Of a stretch of 64,000 bases of DNA, positions 51,802 to 58,974 are shown one piece after another; the stretch's first letter is position 1, and every line of letters starts with the position of its first letter. The position numbers and the translations under genes are program-made. The notes beneath the pieces were generated by a model that worked only from the letters and a program-made list of their open reading frames with translations, was not told where the DNA came from and ran no database searches. Origin of the DNA: Robertmurraya dakarensis (GTDB lineage: Bacteria > Bacillota > Bacilli > Bacillales > Cytobacillaceae); contig NZ_LT707409.1 of assembly GCF_900156875.1 (NCBI RefSeq), positions 3,021,757-3,085,756 of the forward strand, in the 5' to 3' direction.

Positions 51802-52395
51802 TTACCTGCATTCTATTACTAAAAATAAACCCTTGTAATAGGACTCTACTTTTTGAATTTCAAAGCCTGCCTCTCGGATCAGCGCCAGTGTGTTTCTATT
51901 CAAATGGCAGCCATCGCAGACTTTTTTCCACGCTGGAGTCAATGTTTCCTGAAGCTGAGCTAAAAACGGCTGCTCCATTTTTACATGTTCAAAAAAGAGA
52001 ATCGAAGCGTTCGGCTTCGCTACACGTTTTATTTCTTTCAGCGCCGAGACCGGGTCTGGAATGCTGCACAGGACAAGGGTTGCGACTACGGAGTCAAATG
52101 TCATGTTTGGAAAGCTCAGGTTCTCTGCTGATTGTGTATGGTATTGCACCGGAACATCCGCCAAGTGCAGTCTCTTCTTTGCTTTTTCAATCATGAGAGG
52201 GTTCGGTTCGATGGCATCCACTCTCTCAACATTCTGGTAAAATGGAAAATTGATTCCTGTTCCTGCTCCTATTTCTAAAACTCTGCCGGCGGCCTTGCCG
52301 ATCAGTTCTTTTCTGATTGTTTTAAAAGTCCCTTTTTCTAAAGGAGACATGGCCATATCATAGATGGATGGAAACCACTTTCCCAATACATTCAC
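51802..52395 (-). CDS. Class I SAM-dependent methyltransferase
   Basis: 197 residues. Rossmann methyltransferase: motif I VLEIGAGTGINFPFY, acidic post-I VDAIEPNP, SFDSVVATLVLCSIPDP-type motif and FFEHVKMEQ. Resembles UbiE/METTL7-like enzymes and phospholipid N-methyltransferases; the substrate is unknown. Short N-terminal helix without a membrane segment. GAGGTG upstream of the start. It follows the diguanylate cyclase by 9 bases, so the two may be one transcript. Confidence 0.82.
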   Translation of the reverse strand: MNVLGKWFPSIYDMAMSPLEKGTFKTIRKELIGKAAGRVLEIGAGTGINFPFYQNVERVDAIEPNPLMIEKAKKRLHLADVPVQYHTQSAENLSFPNMTFDSVVATLVLCSIPDPVSALKEIKRVAKPNASILFFEHVKMEQPFLAQLQETLTPAWKKVCDGCHLNRNTLALIREAGFEIQKVESYYKGLFLVIECR

Positions 52396-52404
52396 CTCTT
52401 TTTT

Positions 52405-53781
52405 TCAACTAATAAAACGAATATCATTCTTACCGGACTGCTTCACCATGTACATCGCCTTATCTGCATTTATAATCAGCTTGTCCAGCTCATCTCCAGG
52501 ATGATACAAGGAAACGCCGATACTCGCTGTGATGGTGATCAGCTCTTTATCGATAGAAATCGGCTCTGCCAGGGATTCCTGGATACGTCCGATAATTTTT
52601 CCTACATCTTCTTTAGAAAGTCCTTTTAAAATCCCTACAAATTCATCCCCGCCAATTCGCGAGAGAATATCGCTTTCCCTGATCCATGACTGAATTCTTT
52701 TTGCAATAATCTTAAGCACCTGGTCACCGATGTAATGACCGTAAGTGTCGTTTACCTCTTTAAAGGAATCTAAGTCGATGAAAAAGAGGTACAGTTTCTC
52801 TACTTCGGCGTCCGCTTTTTGGAAATACTTTGCTAAAAAAGAACGGTTCGGCAATCCAGTCAGCGGATCTTGATAAGCTAGATTTTCCATTTTTTCCTCT
52901 TGAAGCTTTTCTTCGGTGATATCTGTTAGTATCCCATCAATTCGCTTTTGCTTCGGGTTGTCAAAAATGGGGATAAAATGACATCTAAGCCATGTTTGTT
53001 TACCTTCCTGGGAAAGGAGCCGGTATTCGATTACTTTCTCTGCCCCCTGTTGGATTTCTTGCTCTGCCTGATTTATCTTCTCGAGATCCAGCGGATGAAC
53101 GTATTCCTTCCACTGAATAAGCCCTTTTGGTGCTATTTCTGTCGGCAGCATTGTTTTTAGATTCGAGTTAATAACGGTTTCCCCTGTATTCAGGTCATAA
53201 GAAAAAGTCATGATATTGGCGTTGGCTAACAGATGCTTAATCTTTTCTTCATCGCGCTGCGTTTTTTCCCTCAAGCGGGAAGTAAAGCGAGTTGAGAACA
53301 CGAGATAAACAGTGATAAAGATACAGAACAATATTAAATAGACAATATCAGAATAAACAACGTTTGGAAAAATTTCTTCATGAAAGCCGAAGAAAGCATA
53401 AAAGGTAAGCAGGATCGATAAAATGCCTGCGAAAATAATGACGGAAATCTTTTGATAAACCGAGCTTAAGATGAGACCAAACCACATGAAAACATAGTTG
53501 ACTAAAAATGGGTAATCAGTGATTAGGTAAAAGAAATACAGAAAAATAAATAAAACCAACAAATACATCGTGGTTTTGATATAGGTCTTTTTATAGATTA
53601 GTAATGCCAGGGTACTGCACAAAATAAGCCCCACTGGAGGGAACAGGGCAGAGATTCCCAATACAGCTACATTAACAACAAGGCTAACAAGGTAATAGCC
53701 AGCCAAACCGAAAAGCAGCCACTTATTTCGTTGATAAACCAATTCAATGTCCTTCCCCAAACCCCTCACCCCATTACCCAC
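52405..53781 (-). CDS. Membrane diguanylate cyclase (PAS-GGDEF)
   Basis: About 445-458 residues. Five to six membrane helices in the first ~175 residues, a PAS domain (about 185-290, ending GILTDITEEKLQEEKMENLA), and a GGDEF domain (about 295-458) with DPLTGLPNRSF, FFIDLDSFKEVNDTYGH and an intact RIGGDEFVG active site. It makes cyclic di-GMP, which in Bacillus lowers motility. The start is uncertain: GTG at 53781, or a TTG at 53742 preceded by AAGGA at good spacing, giving MVYQRNKWLLFG. The 5' end is unusually G-rich in the coding strand, next to GGTACC repeat locus 5. Confidence 0.87.
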   Translation of the reverse strand: MGNGVRGLGKDIELVYQRNKWLLFGLAGYYLVSLVVNVAVLGISALFPPVGLILCSTLALLIYKKTYIKTTMYLLVLFIFLYFFYLITDYPFLVNYVFMWFGLILSSVYQKISVIIFAGILSILLTFYAFFGFHEEIFPNVVYSDIVYLILFCIFITVYLVFSTRFTSRLREKTQRDEEKIKHLLANANIMTFSYDLNTGETVINSNLKTMLPTEIAPKGLIQWKEYVHPLDLEKINQAEQEIQQGAEKVIEYRLLSQEGKQTWLRCHFIPIFDNPKQKRIDGILTDITEEKLQEEKMENLAYQDPLTGLPNRSFLAKYFQKADAEVEKLYLFFIDLDSFKEVNDTYGHYIGDQVLKIIAKRIQSWIRESDILSRIGGDEFVGILKGLSKEDVGKIIGRIQESLAEPISIDKELITITASIGVSLYHPGDELDKLIINADKAMYMVKQSGKNDIRFIS

Positions 53782-53864
53782 AAGTACTATATCGAAATTA
53801 TAACAGAATCAACCCACTCCAAAATACCTAGATTATAACAAATTTTAGAAAAAAACATAAAAAA

Positions 53865-53920
53865 GGTACCTGGTACCGCTCGTGGACAGTTTGGGGATAT
53901 TGTCTTTTTCAGGTGGACAA
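53865..53920 (+). repeat. REP-like GGTACC repeat locus 5
   Basis: GGTACCTGGTACCGC at 53865, CGTGGACAG tail, ATTGTCTTTTTC spacer and AGGTGGACAA; the second GGTACC pair is missing. Plus orientation. Lies between the 5' end of the cyclase gene and the CGCGG-motif gene. Confidence 0.82.
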
Positions 53921-54042
53921 TAACCCCTAAAACCACCTATCTCCGTTGGTCATCCCTAAAAGTTTTCAGTACCGTGATGTATATCAACTCTTTCTCTGGG
54001 CCTTGGCTGTATGATGGGGTTGAGAGGAGTAGAGGTGAAACG

Positions 54043-54303
54043 ATGGAGAAAAATTGGTCTATATCACTTGAACATGATGAATATGAGAATAATATGGAGT
54101 TAGTTGTTGAGGATGCTATCGAGGCTGTCGAACAAACATCGAAAGGTTACTATGTTAATCTTGTAACACCAGCAAACTTAGGAAATCCTGATGATTATTT
54201 ATCAGAATCACTACATCTATATTTTGGTAACAGAATTGATACTAAATTTATCGACCAATGCGGTTGCGGAGGGTATGTGCTAAGAGTATGGAAAAGCAAA
54301 TAA
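54043..54303 (+). CDS. CGCGG-motif small protein (possible radical-SAM-modified RiPP precursor family)
   Basis: 86 residues with start ATG 54043 (AGAGGTG 6-7 bases upstream). Sequence begins MEKNWSISLEHDEYENNMEL, has AIEAVEQTSKGYYVNLVTP and NPDDYLSESLHLYFGN, and ends FIDQCGCGGYVLRVWKSK. From memory, the pattern W-S-x-x-L-E, VNLVT, YL-x(n)-FG and QCGCGG-x-V-x-R-V is that of the CGCGG family annotated as radical-SAM-modified RiPP proteins, best known in haloarchaea and also in Bacillus. No radical SAM gene is in this window. The next gene overlaps its 3' end. Boxed between GGTACC repeats 5 and 6. Confidence 0.6.
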   Translation: MEKNWSISLEHDEYENNMELVVEDAIEAVEQTSKGYYVNLVTPANLGNPDDYLSESLHLYFGNRIDTKFIDQCGCGGYVLRVWKSK

Positions 54304-54566
54304 ATGACTTAGAGACGTTAACTCAATATCAAAATCGCCAGGTAGTCCTGAACTATTATGAAGAAGATTGTTTATATGATAGGCAGGGTTTTAACTTTAA
54401 AAGGATTATGGTAACTCGCGATAATCTCACTTTTATTAAACATGACGGCAGCCCGGAGCAAAAAATTCTATTAAAAGAATACCCCGAAAAATATATAAAA
54501 GATGATTTCCGGAACTACTATACCATTAAAAACGGCGAAAACCGAATCGACATCTACTTTCCATAG
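54288..54566 (+). CDS. Hypothetical protein coupled to CGCGG-motif gene
   Basis: 92 residues from the ATG at 54288, overlapping the previous gene by 16 bases; GGAGGG lies rather far (14 bases) upstream, so translation may be coupled. The protein (LTQYQNRQVVLNYYEEDCLY, DRQGFNFKRIMVTRDNLTFI, YYTIKNGENRIDIYFP) is soluble and beta-rich, reminiscent of small Sm/YolD-like barrels. I do not recognise a family. The end is A/C-rich and the stop codon is two bases before GGTACC repeat 6. Confidence 0.6.
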   Translation: MEKQINDLETLTQYQNRQVVLNYYEEDCLYDRQGFNFKRIMVTRDNLTFIKHDGSPEQKILLKEYPEKYIKDDFRNYYTIKNGENRIDIYFP

Positions 54567-54568
54567 AT

Positions 54569-54646
54569 GGTACCAGGTACCCCTCATTAGGTACCTGGTA
54601 CCATCCGTGGACAGTTTGGTGTTTTTGTATGTATGGGGTGGACACT
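54569..54646 (+). repeat. REP-like GGTACC repeat locus 6
   Basis: GGTACCAGGTACC at 54569 and GGTACCTGGTACC at 54590, then CCGTGGACAG, TTTTTGTATG spacer and GGTGGACAC. Plus orientation. Separates the CGCGG pair from the resolvase gene. Confidence 0.85.
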
Positions 54647-54666
54647 TATTCTTACAATCTTCGAAA

Positions 54667-55227
54667 CTACACTTTTTGTTCTAAGCGTCTTTTTGCTCGT
54701 ATTAATGTGCTCTTACTTATCCCCGTTAATTGCTCTACTTCCTTATAAGAATTGCTTTCTAGCAGCTCCAGGGCATGCTCAATCTTCTTTTTGCCGTATT
54801 TGCGAGGGCGGCCTTCTCGAAAGTCAGGCTTCTGCTTCGCAATCTCTTTTCCTTCCTTCATTCGTTCCACGATTAATTCTCTCTCAAATTCAGCAAACGC
54901 AGAAAACACACTGAAGATTAACTTTCCTTGCGGCGTATTTTCAATGACCCCAAGATTTAACACATTCACTTTAACCCCTCTATCAAAAAGGTTCTTAACG
55001 GTCGTAATCGCATCAATAGTAGAACGTGCAAAACGATCTAATTTCGTTACAACCAGTGAATCCCCTTCTTCAAGCATATTCATCAGCTTTTGGAATTCTT
55101 GACGGTCCGATTTCGAGCCAGTGGATTTTTCTGAAAAAATCTTCTCGCATCCAGCCTCTTTTAACTGCTGAATTTGCACCTCAATATCCTGACCTTGCGT
55201 ACTTACTCTAGCATATCCGTAAATCAA
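54667..55227 (-). CDS. Serine recombinase / resolvase
   Basis: About 186 residues. Resolvase catalytic domain with the nucleophile Ser in [12 protein letters not shown], then [37 protein letters not shown] and [14 protein letters not shown], followed by a C-terminal helix-turn-helix ([20 protein letters not shown]). Normal length for a Tn3-type resolvase/invertase. The start is the TTG at 55227 with GGAGGGGG 5 bases upstream; the ATG five codons earlier contains that site. No transposase or res-like site was recognised nearby. It sits between GGTACC repeats 6 and 7, so may be cargo or a relic of a mobile element. Confidence 0.9.
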   Translation of the reverse strand: MIYGYARVSTQGQDIEVQIQQLKEAGCEKIFSEKSTGSKSDRQEFQKLMNMLEEGDSLVVTKLDRFARSTIDAITTVKNLFDRGVKVNVLNLGVIENTPQGKLIFSVFSAFAEFERELIVERMKEGKEIAKQKPDFREGRPRKYGKKKIEHALELLESNSYKEVEQLTGISKSTLIRAKRRLEQKV

Positions 55228-55331
55228 GGTTTCCCCCTCCATTTTGAATACAAGTTATGATCTCTCTCAATCATTAGCTTACCTCTCGCTCATTTCAACG
55301 TCAATACTAAGTAAGTTATGAAACACTATTA

Positions 55332-55361
55332 GGTACCTGGTACCGCTCGTGGACAGTGTCC
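55332..55361 (+). repeat. REP-like GGTACC repeat locus 7 (single unit)
   Basis: GGTACCTGGTACCGC then TCGTGGACAGTGTCCA. Plus orientation, single copy. About 30 bases before the antisense RNA promoter. Confidence 0.85.
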
Positions 55362-55392
55362 ATTTGGGGCGCACAATAATACATTTGGCCAA

Positions 55393-55421
55393 TTGTCATT
55401 TGCGTATGGGTAGAGTATAAT
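55393..55421 (+). promoter_or_regulatory. Consensus sigma-A promoter for antisense RNA
   Basis: TTGTCA (55393-55398), exactly 17 bases, TATAAT (55416-55421). No gene follows on the plus strand; it reads into the 3' part of the holin-like toxin gene from the opposite side. Confidence 0.75.
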
Positions 55422-55427
55422 TTAATC

Positions 55428-55568
55428 ATCAAAAAGATCAGGTGCTGCAACACCTGATCTGGCAACTACATGCCGTGAGCGAACGGACGGCAGACTAATT
55501 TTCATAGATCCTAAAAGAAGTAATCATCCTATTTCCAGACGAGGCAGGGTGATTACTTCTTTTGGTTT
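55428..55568 (+). ncRNA. Predicted antisense RNA antitoxin
   Basis: Predicted start about 7 bases after the TATAAT box. The end is predicted at a long hairpin: AAAAGAAGTAATCA (55513-55526) pairs with TGATTACTTCTTTT (55550-55563), followed by GGTTTGT. The RNA would be about 140 bases and wholly complementary to the 3' part of the toxin message, as in txpA/RatA and bsrG/SR4 of B. subtilis. Start and end are inferred from sequence only. Confidence 0.65.
55431..55460 (-). terminator. Terminator of toxin mRNA
   Basis: On the minus strand AGATCAGGTG pairs with CACCTGATCT around TTGCAG, then TTTTTGATG. The same arms form a 5' hairpin in the antisense RNA. Confidence 0.85.
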
Positions 55569-55657
55569 GTGACGAATAACATAACACAAAGTGAAAGAAC
55601 CGCTATCAATAATGAATTGGATCCAATTGCTACATTAATTGCTTCGTATATTGTCAA
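55553..55657 (-). CDS. Holin-like type I toxin peptide
   Basis: 34 residues: MTIYEAINVAIGSNSLLIAV then LSLCVMLFVTNQKK, a short start, one membrane helix and a basic tail. This is the pattern of the small holin-like toxins (TxpA/BsrG/Hol_Tox type; typical start M-T-(V/I)-Y-E-A). The start is a TTG with GGAGG 7 bases upstream. The peptide would insert in the membrane. The 3' part is overlapped by a predicted antisense RNA, and the ribosome binding site is paired in an RNA hairpin, both usual controls of this class. It lies between the resolvase patch and pfkB. Confidence 0.8.
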   Translation of the reverse strand: MTIYEAINVAIGSNSLLIAVLSLCVMLFVTNQKK

Positions 55658-55662
55658 TCCTC

Positions 55663-55683
55663 CACCTCCCTTCCAAAGGGAAG
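55663..55683 (-). promoter_or_regulatory. Shine-Dalgarno-sequestering hairpin in toxin leader
   Basis: In the toxin message ACTTCCC pairs with GGGAGGT (one G-U) around TTTGGAA, burying the ribosome binding site. Leader bases 55697-55702 and 55706-55712 are complementary to 3' bases 55490-55495 and 55463-55469. Confidence 0.7.
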
Positions 55684-55767
55684 TAGTCACCCGCCCGTCT
55701 GCTTTGTAGTTGTTACCCTCATTTTACCATCTAACCATATTTAAAAACAGAACAAATGTTCCTATTT

Positions 55768-56682
55768 TTAAAACAACTCCTTACTCACTGTCAATGCCCC
55801 TACAACACTAGCAGCCTTACCACCTAAATCATTTCCATACTCCGTGTATCTTTTTAGCGCAGCACTATCTTCCGGAAGCCCCTTACTATGAATACAATGC
55901 AGAATCCCCGCCATAAACGCGTCACCCGCACCGGTAGTGTCAACCGCTTTTACCTTCATAGCAGGAACATGTAACTCCACTCCACCATGAACTGCCAACG
56001 CCCCTTTTTCTCCTAACGTCACCCAAACATAGGGAATCCCATAGTCCGCAAGCTGCTTTAACCCATCTTCAACCGTCAGCGTTTCTGTTAAAAATAGTAA
56101 TTCCTCTTCAGCTATTTTGAGAAGATCCACATTAGGAAGCATTTCCATGATCGCGGCTCTGCACTTTTGTTCACTTTCCCATCTTTTCATACGAATGTTG
56201 GGATCAAAAGCGACCAGAGTGCCATGCTTCTGAGCCAACTCAACAGCCGCCTTCGTTGTCTGACGGGATATTTCGTGAAAAAGAGTTCCCGACCCAAAAT
56301 AAAACAGCTTCGCTTTTCGAAAAAGCTCTTCATGCAATTCTGAAACCAACAGCTGCTCATCTGGGGATTCATTTTCATAAGAATGAAAATAGCGCTCACC
56401 ATCATCATTCAAATGAACGTATACACCGCAAATTTTTTTCTGGCCAGATTCAACACTGTATTCCAAATTAACATCCTCTTTGTTCAGCTCATTTTTTATA
56501 AAAAAGCTTACCTCATCCTCCCCCAGCTTGCATAAATAATAGGAAGGACTACCGAGTCTTCTCACGCCAACCGCAACATTCAGCGTAGTCCCTCCGATGT
56601 ATTTTTGAAAGTTTTGATTGGAAGAATCCACCGAGATATAATCAACAAACGCCTCACCGTAGGAAATAATTCCATTTTTCAT
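55768..56682 (-). CDS. PfkB-family carbohydrate kinase (fructokinase-like)
   Basis: About 304 residues. Ribokinase fold: YGEAFVDYISVD, YIGGTTLNVAVGVRRLGSPS (sugar-binding), CKLGEDEVSFFI, VAFDPNIRM and the catalytic VDTTGAGDAFMAGIL. It phosphorylates a sugar with ATP; fructose is the usual guess for this subgroup but is unproven here. The start ATG at 56682 (GAGGGG about 8-9 bases upstream) lies 14 codons inside the open frame. Monocistronic, with no sugar transporter next to it. Confidence 0.88.
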   Translation of the reverse strand: MKNGIISYGEAFVDYISVDSSNQNFQKYIGGTTLNVAVGVRRLGSPSYYLCKLGEDEVSFFIKNELNKEDVNLEYSVESGQKKICGVYVHLNDDGERYFHSYENESPDEQLLVSELHEELFRKAKLFYFGSGTLFHEISRQTTKAAVELAQKHGTLVAFDPNIRMKRWESEQKCRAAIMEMLPNVDLLKIAEEELLFLTETLTVEDGLKQLADYGIPYVWVTLGEKGALAVHGGVELHVPAMKVKAVDTTGAGDAFMAGILHCIHSKGLPEDSAALKRYTEYGNDLGGKAASVVGALTVSKELF

Positions 56683-56802
56683 AGACCATGCCCCTCTAAT
56701 TCCTTTTTTAAAATAGTCTAGCAAACGATTTAGCCAATCTCTAGACCTGCAATCGTCATAAGGTATAATAAAGATAATACTTTCAAAAGATTTGAGGATA
56801 TG

Positions 56803-57909
56803 ATGAGAAAAGAAAGAATTGATTCGTTAAAATATATGAGGGTCGTCGCGATGCTGCTCGTTGTGTTGATCCACACAACCGCGGAGGCTTTGTCCTATCT
56901 TGATCCAACTGACGCTTGGTATCAGTTTTATTTACTCTTAAATCGCTTCACGAGATTTGAAGGCCCCGTCTTCGTTTTTCTAAGCGGTGTTGTTTTATTT
57001 TACAATTATGACGACCGGCCGTTTACGCTGAAGACATGGCTTGGTTTTTACCGAAAAAGATTTATGTACATTCTTTTTCCTTATCTTGTTTGGTCGTTGT
57101 TTTATGAAGGTTTTTCCCATTATATGGGTTACAGAACTTTTGAAAATATCGAAACAGTGGCCACGAATATTTTTTACGGGAGCTCCAACTACCAGCTGTA
57201 TTTTATTTTGATTCTCGTGCAATTATATTTCCTGATGCCTGTGTTTGTTTTTTTAATTAAACGCTTTTGGTTTGTAAAAAAATATCTATTTTTATTTGGA
57301 TTTGCCCTTGAATATTTTTATCAAATTTTAAACCATAGCTATAACTGGATTACCAGCCCCTTTTTCATGGTTTATCTGGCGAGTTTTTTATTGGGGGGAT
57401 GGGTTGGCATTTACTATCCAAAGTTAAAGCAGACTTTATCGAAAAAGAACTTTTGGGCAATGTTTGCGGTGACAGTTGGCCTCGGACTTGGATACACCTA
57501 CTTGTATCACCAGCAAAACGTATTGGGAAACATTCTAATGGAGTATCATGTATTTAAATTTTTGGCGATCTGTTATTACCTGCTTTCCTGCTACTTTTTG
57601 TTTAAAGCTGCGATCTGGGTTGACGGCATCTCTTCCGAATGGTTTAAAGCTGTGATTGAGAAACTGCGCATCTATTCATTCGGCTTTTATTTGGTGCATC
57701 CTTTCATCCTAGCACTTTGGCAAATCTATTTAGTGCCACAAACAGAAATGCAGTTTCACCTATTCATTTTTGTTCGATATGTGCTAGTCTTGGTCAGTTG
57801 CTACGTGTTTATTAGAATCATTCATCTCCTGTTCCCACGAGCATGGATGATCTTCGGAAAGCTTCCAGACCCAAGAAAACCACTAAACACCGAAAAACCA
57901 GCCACCTAA
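56803..57909 (+). CDS. Acyltransferase family 3 membrane protein
   Basis: About 368 residues with ten or so membrane helices. The N-terminus has RIDSLKYMRVVAMLLVVLIH then TTAE, with the conserved His of acyltransferase 3 (OafA/IcaC/YrhL) enzymes, and GPVFVFLSGVVLFYNY. These enzymes O-acetylate or succinylate surface polysaccharides, or teichoic acids, from the membrane. It reads GAGGAT then ATG ATG; the second ATG is better spaced. The last ~30 codons are strongly A/C-biased (PRKPLNTEKPAT). Confidence 0.87.
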   Translation: MRKERIDSLKYMRVVAMLLVVLIHTTAEALSYLDPTDAWYQFYLLLNRFTRFEGPVFVFLSGVVLFYNYDDRPFTLKTWLGFYRKRFMYILFPYLVWSLFYEGFSHYMGYRTFENIETVATNIFYGSSNYQLYFILILVQLYFLMPVFVFLIKRFWFVKKYLFLFGFALEYFYQILNHSYNWITSPFFMVYLASFLLGGWVGIYYPKLKQTLSKKNFWAMFAVTVGLGLGYTYLYHQQNVLGNILMEYHVFKFLAICYYLLSCYFLFKAAIWVDGISSEWFKAVIEKLRIYSFGFYLVHPFILALWQIYLVPQTEMQFHLFIFVRYVLVLVSCYVFIRIIHLLFPRAWMIFGKLPDPRKPLNTEKPAT

Positions 57910-57914
57910 ACCAA

Positions 57915-57954
57915 AGAGGGGATAGATCTGTTTGATACTAGATCCATCCCCTCT
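57915..57954. terminator. Terminator between acyltransferase and cwlC
   Basis: GAGGGGATAGATCT pairs with AGATCCATCCCCTC (one mismatch). The T-tail is weak, so it may serve as hairpin end for both convergent genes. Confidence 0.7.
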
Positions 57955-57961
57955 TCAATAC

Positions 57962-58030
57962 TGTCCACCCCAAAAACACAAACTCAACCAACTGTCCACA
58001 AGCGGTACCAGGTACCTAATTGTGGTACCT
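57962..58030 (-). repeat. REP-like GGTACC repeat locus 8
   Basis: TGTCCACAAGCGGTACC then AGGTACC at 57993-58016 and a further GTGGTACC up to 58029; TGTCCACC at 57962. Inverted orientation. It is fused to the cwlC stop codon (TAGGTACC on the minus strand). Confidence 0.85.
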
Positions 58031-58802
58031 AATTGTCTTCGACGATGTGGACGACCCAGCCAAATTCATTTACGACACGGCGTTTTGCGATTTCTGCGTG
58101 TGCTCGGGTTCGGAAGCTGCCTGTTAATAAGCGAAGTCCGTTGTCGCTCACTTCATGAACAATCCAGCCGCTAAAGGATCTGAGACGTTCTGCGGCGATT
58201 CTTTGATGTGTTTCATTTGCAAACGTACCTGTCTTCAAGCGGTAAGCTCCCCCGCCGCTGAGCTTCTTCTGTAAATTAAAAGACCTCACCAACCCATTGA
58301 CGTGCCCTCGGGCAATTCGATCAATAAAGTCCGTTTGTTTTAGCTTCGCAGCATCGGAGCTACTGTCAATAAATCCATTTTCTGTCAACAATGCAGGCAT
58401 GTTTGAAACTCTCAACACGTGGAAATTAGCCTGCTTCCTTCCCCTATCAACAAAATCAACCAGCTTCATCACTTCTTGATGAATGTTTGTTTGATATGTC
58501 GTCGTCGGAGTACCACTTCCAGGGTAAATGAAATCTTCATACCCTGTTCCTCCGCCGGAGTTAATGTGAACAGATAGATAGAAATCGGCTCCCCAAGCAT
58601 TGGCGGCATTTGTACGCTGTGACAGAGATACGGTTTGATCGCCTGTGCGGCTTAGTCTTGTGGTTACACCAGAATATTCGTTGAGAAGGATTTCATTAAT
58701 TCTTCGCGCTATTTGCAACGTTACGTTTTTCTCATACAACCCGTTACCAACAGCCCCTGAATCCATTCCTCCATGGCCAGGGTCAATAAAGATTTTCACC
58801 AT
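58029..58802 (-). CDS. cwlC: CwlC-like N-acetylmuramoyl-L-alanine amidase with SPOR repeats
   Basis: 257 residues with no signal peptide, as in CwlC, which lyses the mother cell late in sporulation. Amidase_3 domain (1-178): KIFIDPGHGGMDSGAVGNGL, the Glu in YEKN, FYLSVHINSGGGTGYEDFI and ALLTENGFIDSSSD. Two SPOR-like repeats at the C-terminus (YRLKTGTFANETHQRIAAER and LRLLTGSFRTRAHAEIAKRR) bind peptidoglycan. The ATG at 58802 (AAGGGTG 6 bases upstream) is preferred over a GTG three codons earlier. The final ~35 codons are C-rich; the TAG stop is part of a GGTACC repeat. A mother-cell sigma-K promoter was not recognised. Confidence 0.9.
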   Translation of the reverse strand: MVKIFIDPGHGGMDSGAVGNGLYEKNVTLQIARRINEILLNEYSGVTTRLSRTGDQTVSLSQRTNAANAWGADFYLSVHINSGGGTGYEDFIYPGSGTPTTTYQTNIHQEVMKLVDFVDRGRKQANFHVLRVSNMPALLTENGFIDSSSDAAKLKQTDFIDRIARGHVNGLVRSFNLQKKLSGGGAYRLKTGTFANETHQRIAAERLRSFSGWIVHEVSDNGLRLLTGSFRTRAHAEIAKRRVVNEFGWVVHIVEDN

Positions 58803-58875
58803 ATTTTTCACCCTTGATATCTATATGCCTAAGAGTGACACAAGGTGATTTCCAAAAATAACTAACCCTCCCATC

Positions 58876-58917
58876 TACAAAAAAACCGACTGCACGAAAA
58901 CGCACAGTCGATTTTTC
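58876..58917 (-). terminator. Terminator after SLH phosphodiesterase gene
   Basis: On the minus strand CGACTGTGCG pairs with CGTGCAGTCG (two G-U) around TTTT, then GTTTTTTTG. GGTACC repeat 9 lies between it and the stop codon. Confidence 0.85.
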
Positions 58918-58925
58918 TGTGTACA

Positions 58926-58964
58926 CACCAGAAAGACAAGTGTCCACGAGTGGTACCTGGTACC
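58926..58964 (-). repeat. REP-like GGTACC repeat locus 9
   Basis: GTGTCCACGAGTGGTACC then TGGTACC at 58939-58964; upstream ACCAGAAAGACAAG spacer remnant. Inverted orientation, inside the probable 3' UTR of the phosphodiesterase gene, 10 bases after its stop. Confidence 0.85.
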
Positions 58965-58974
58965 TTATTATTTA

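Noticed and set aside
54667..55227. Tn3-like transposon or a phage integrase module
   Set aside because: Only a resolvase is present; no transposase, terminal inverted repeats or phage genes were seen nearby.
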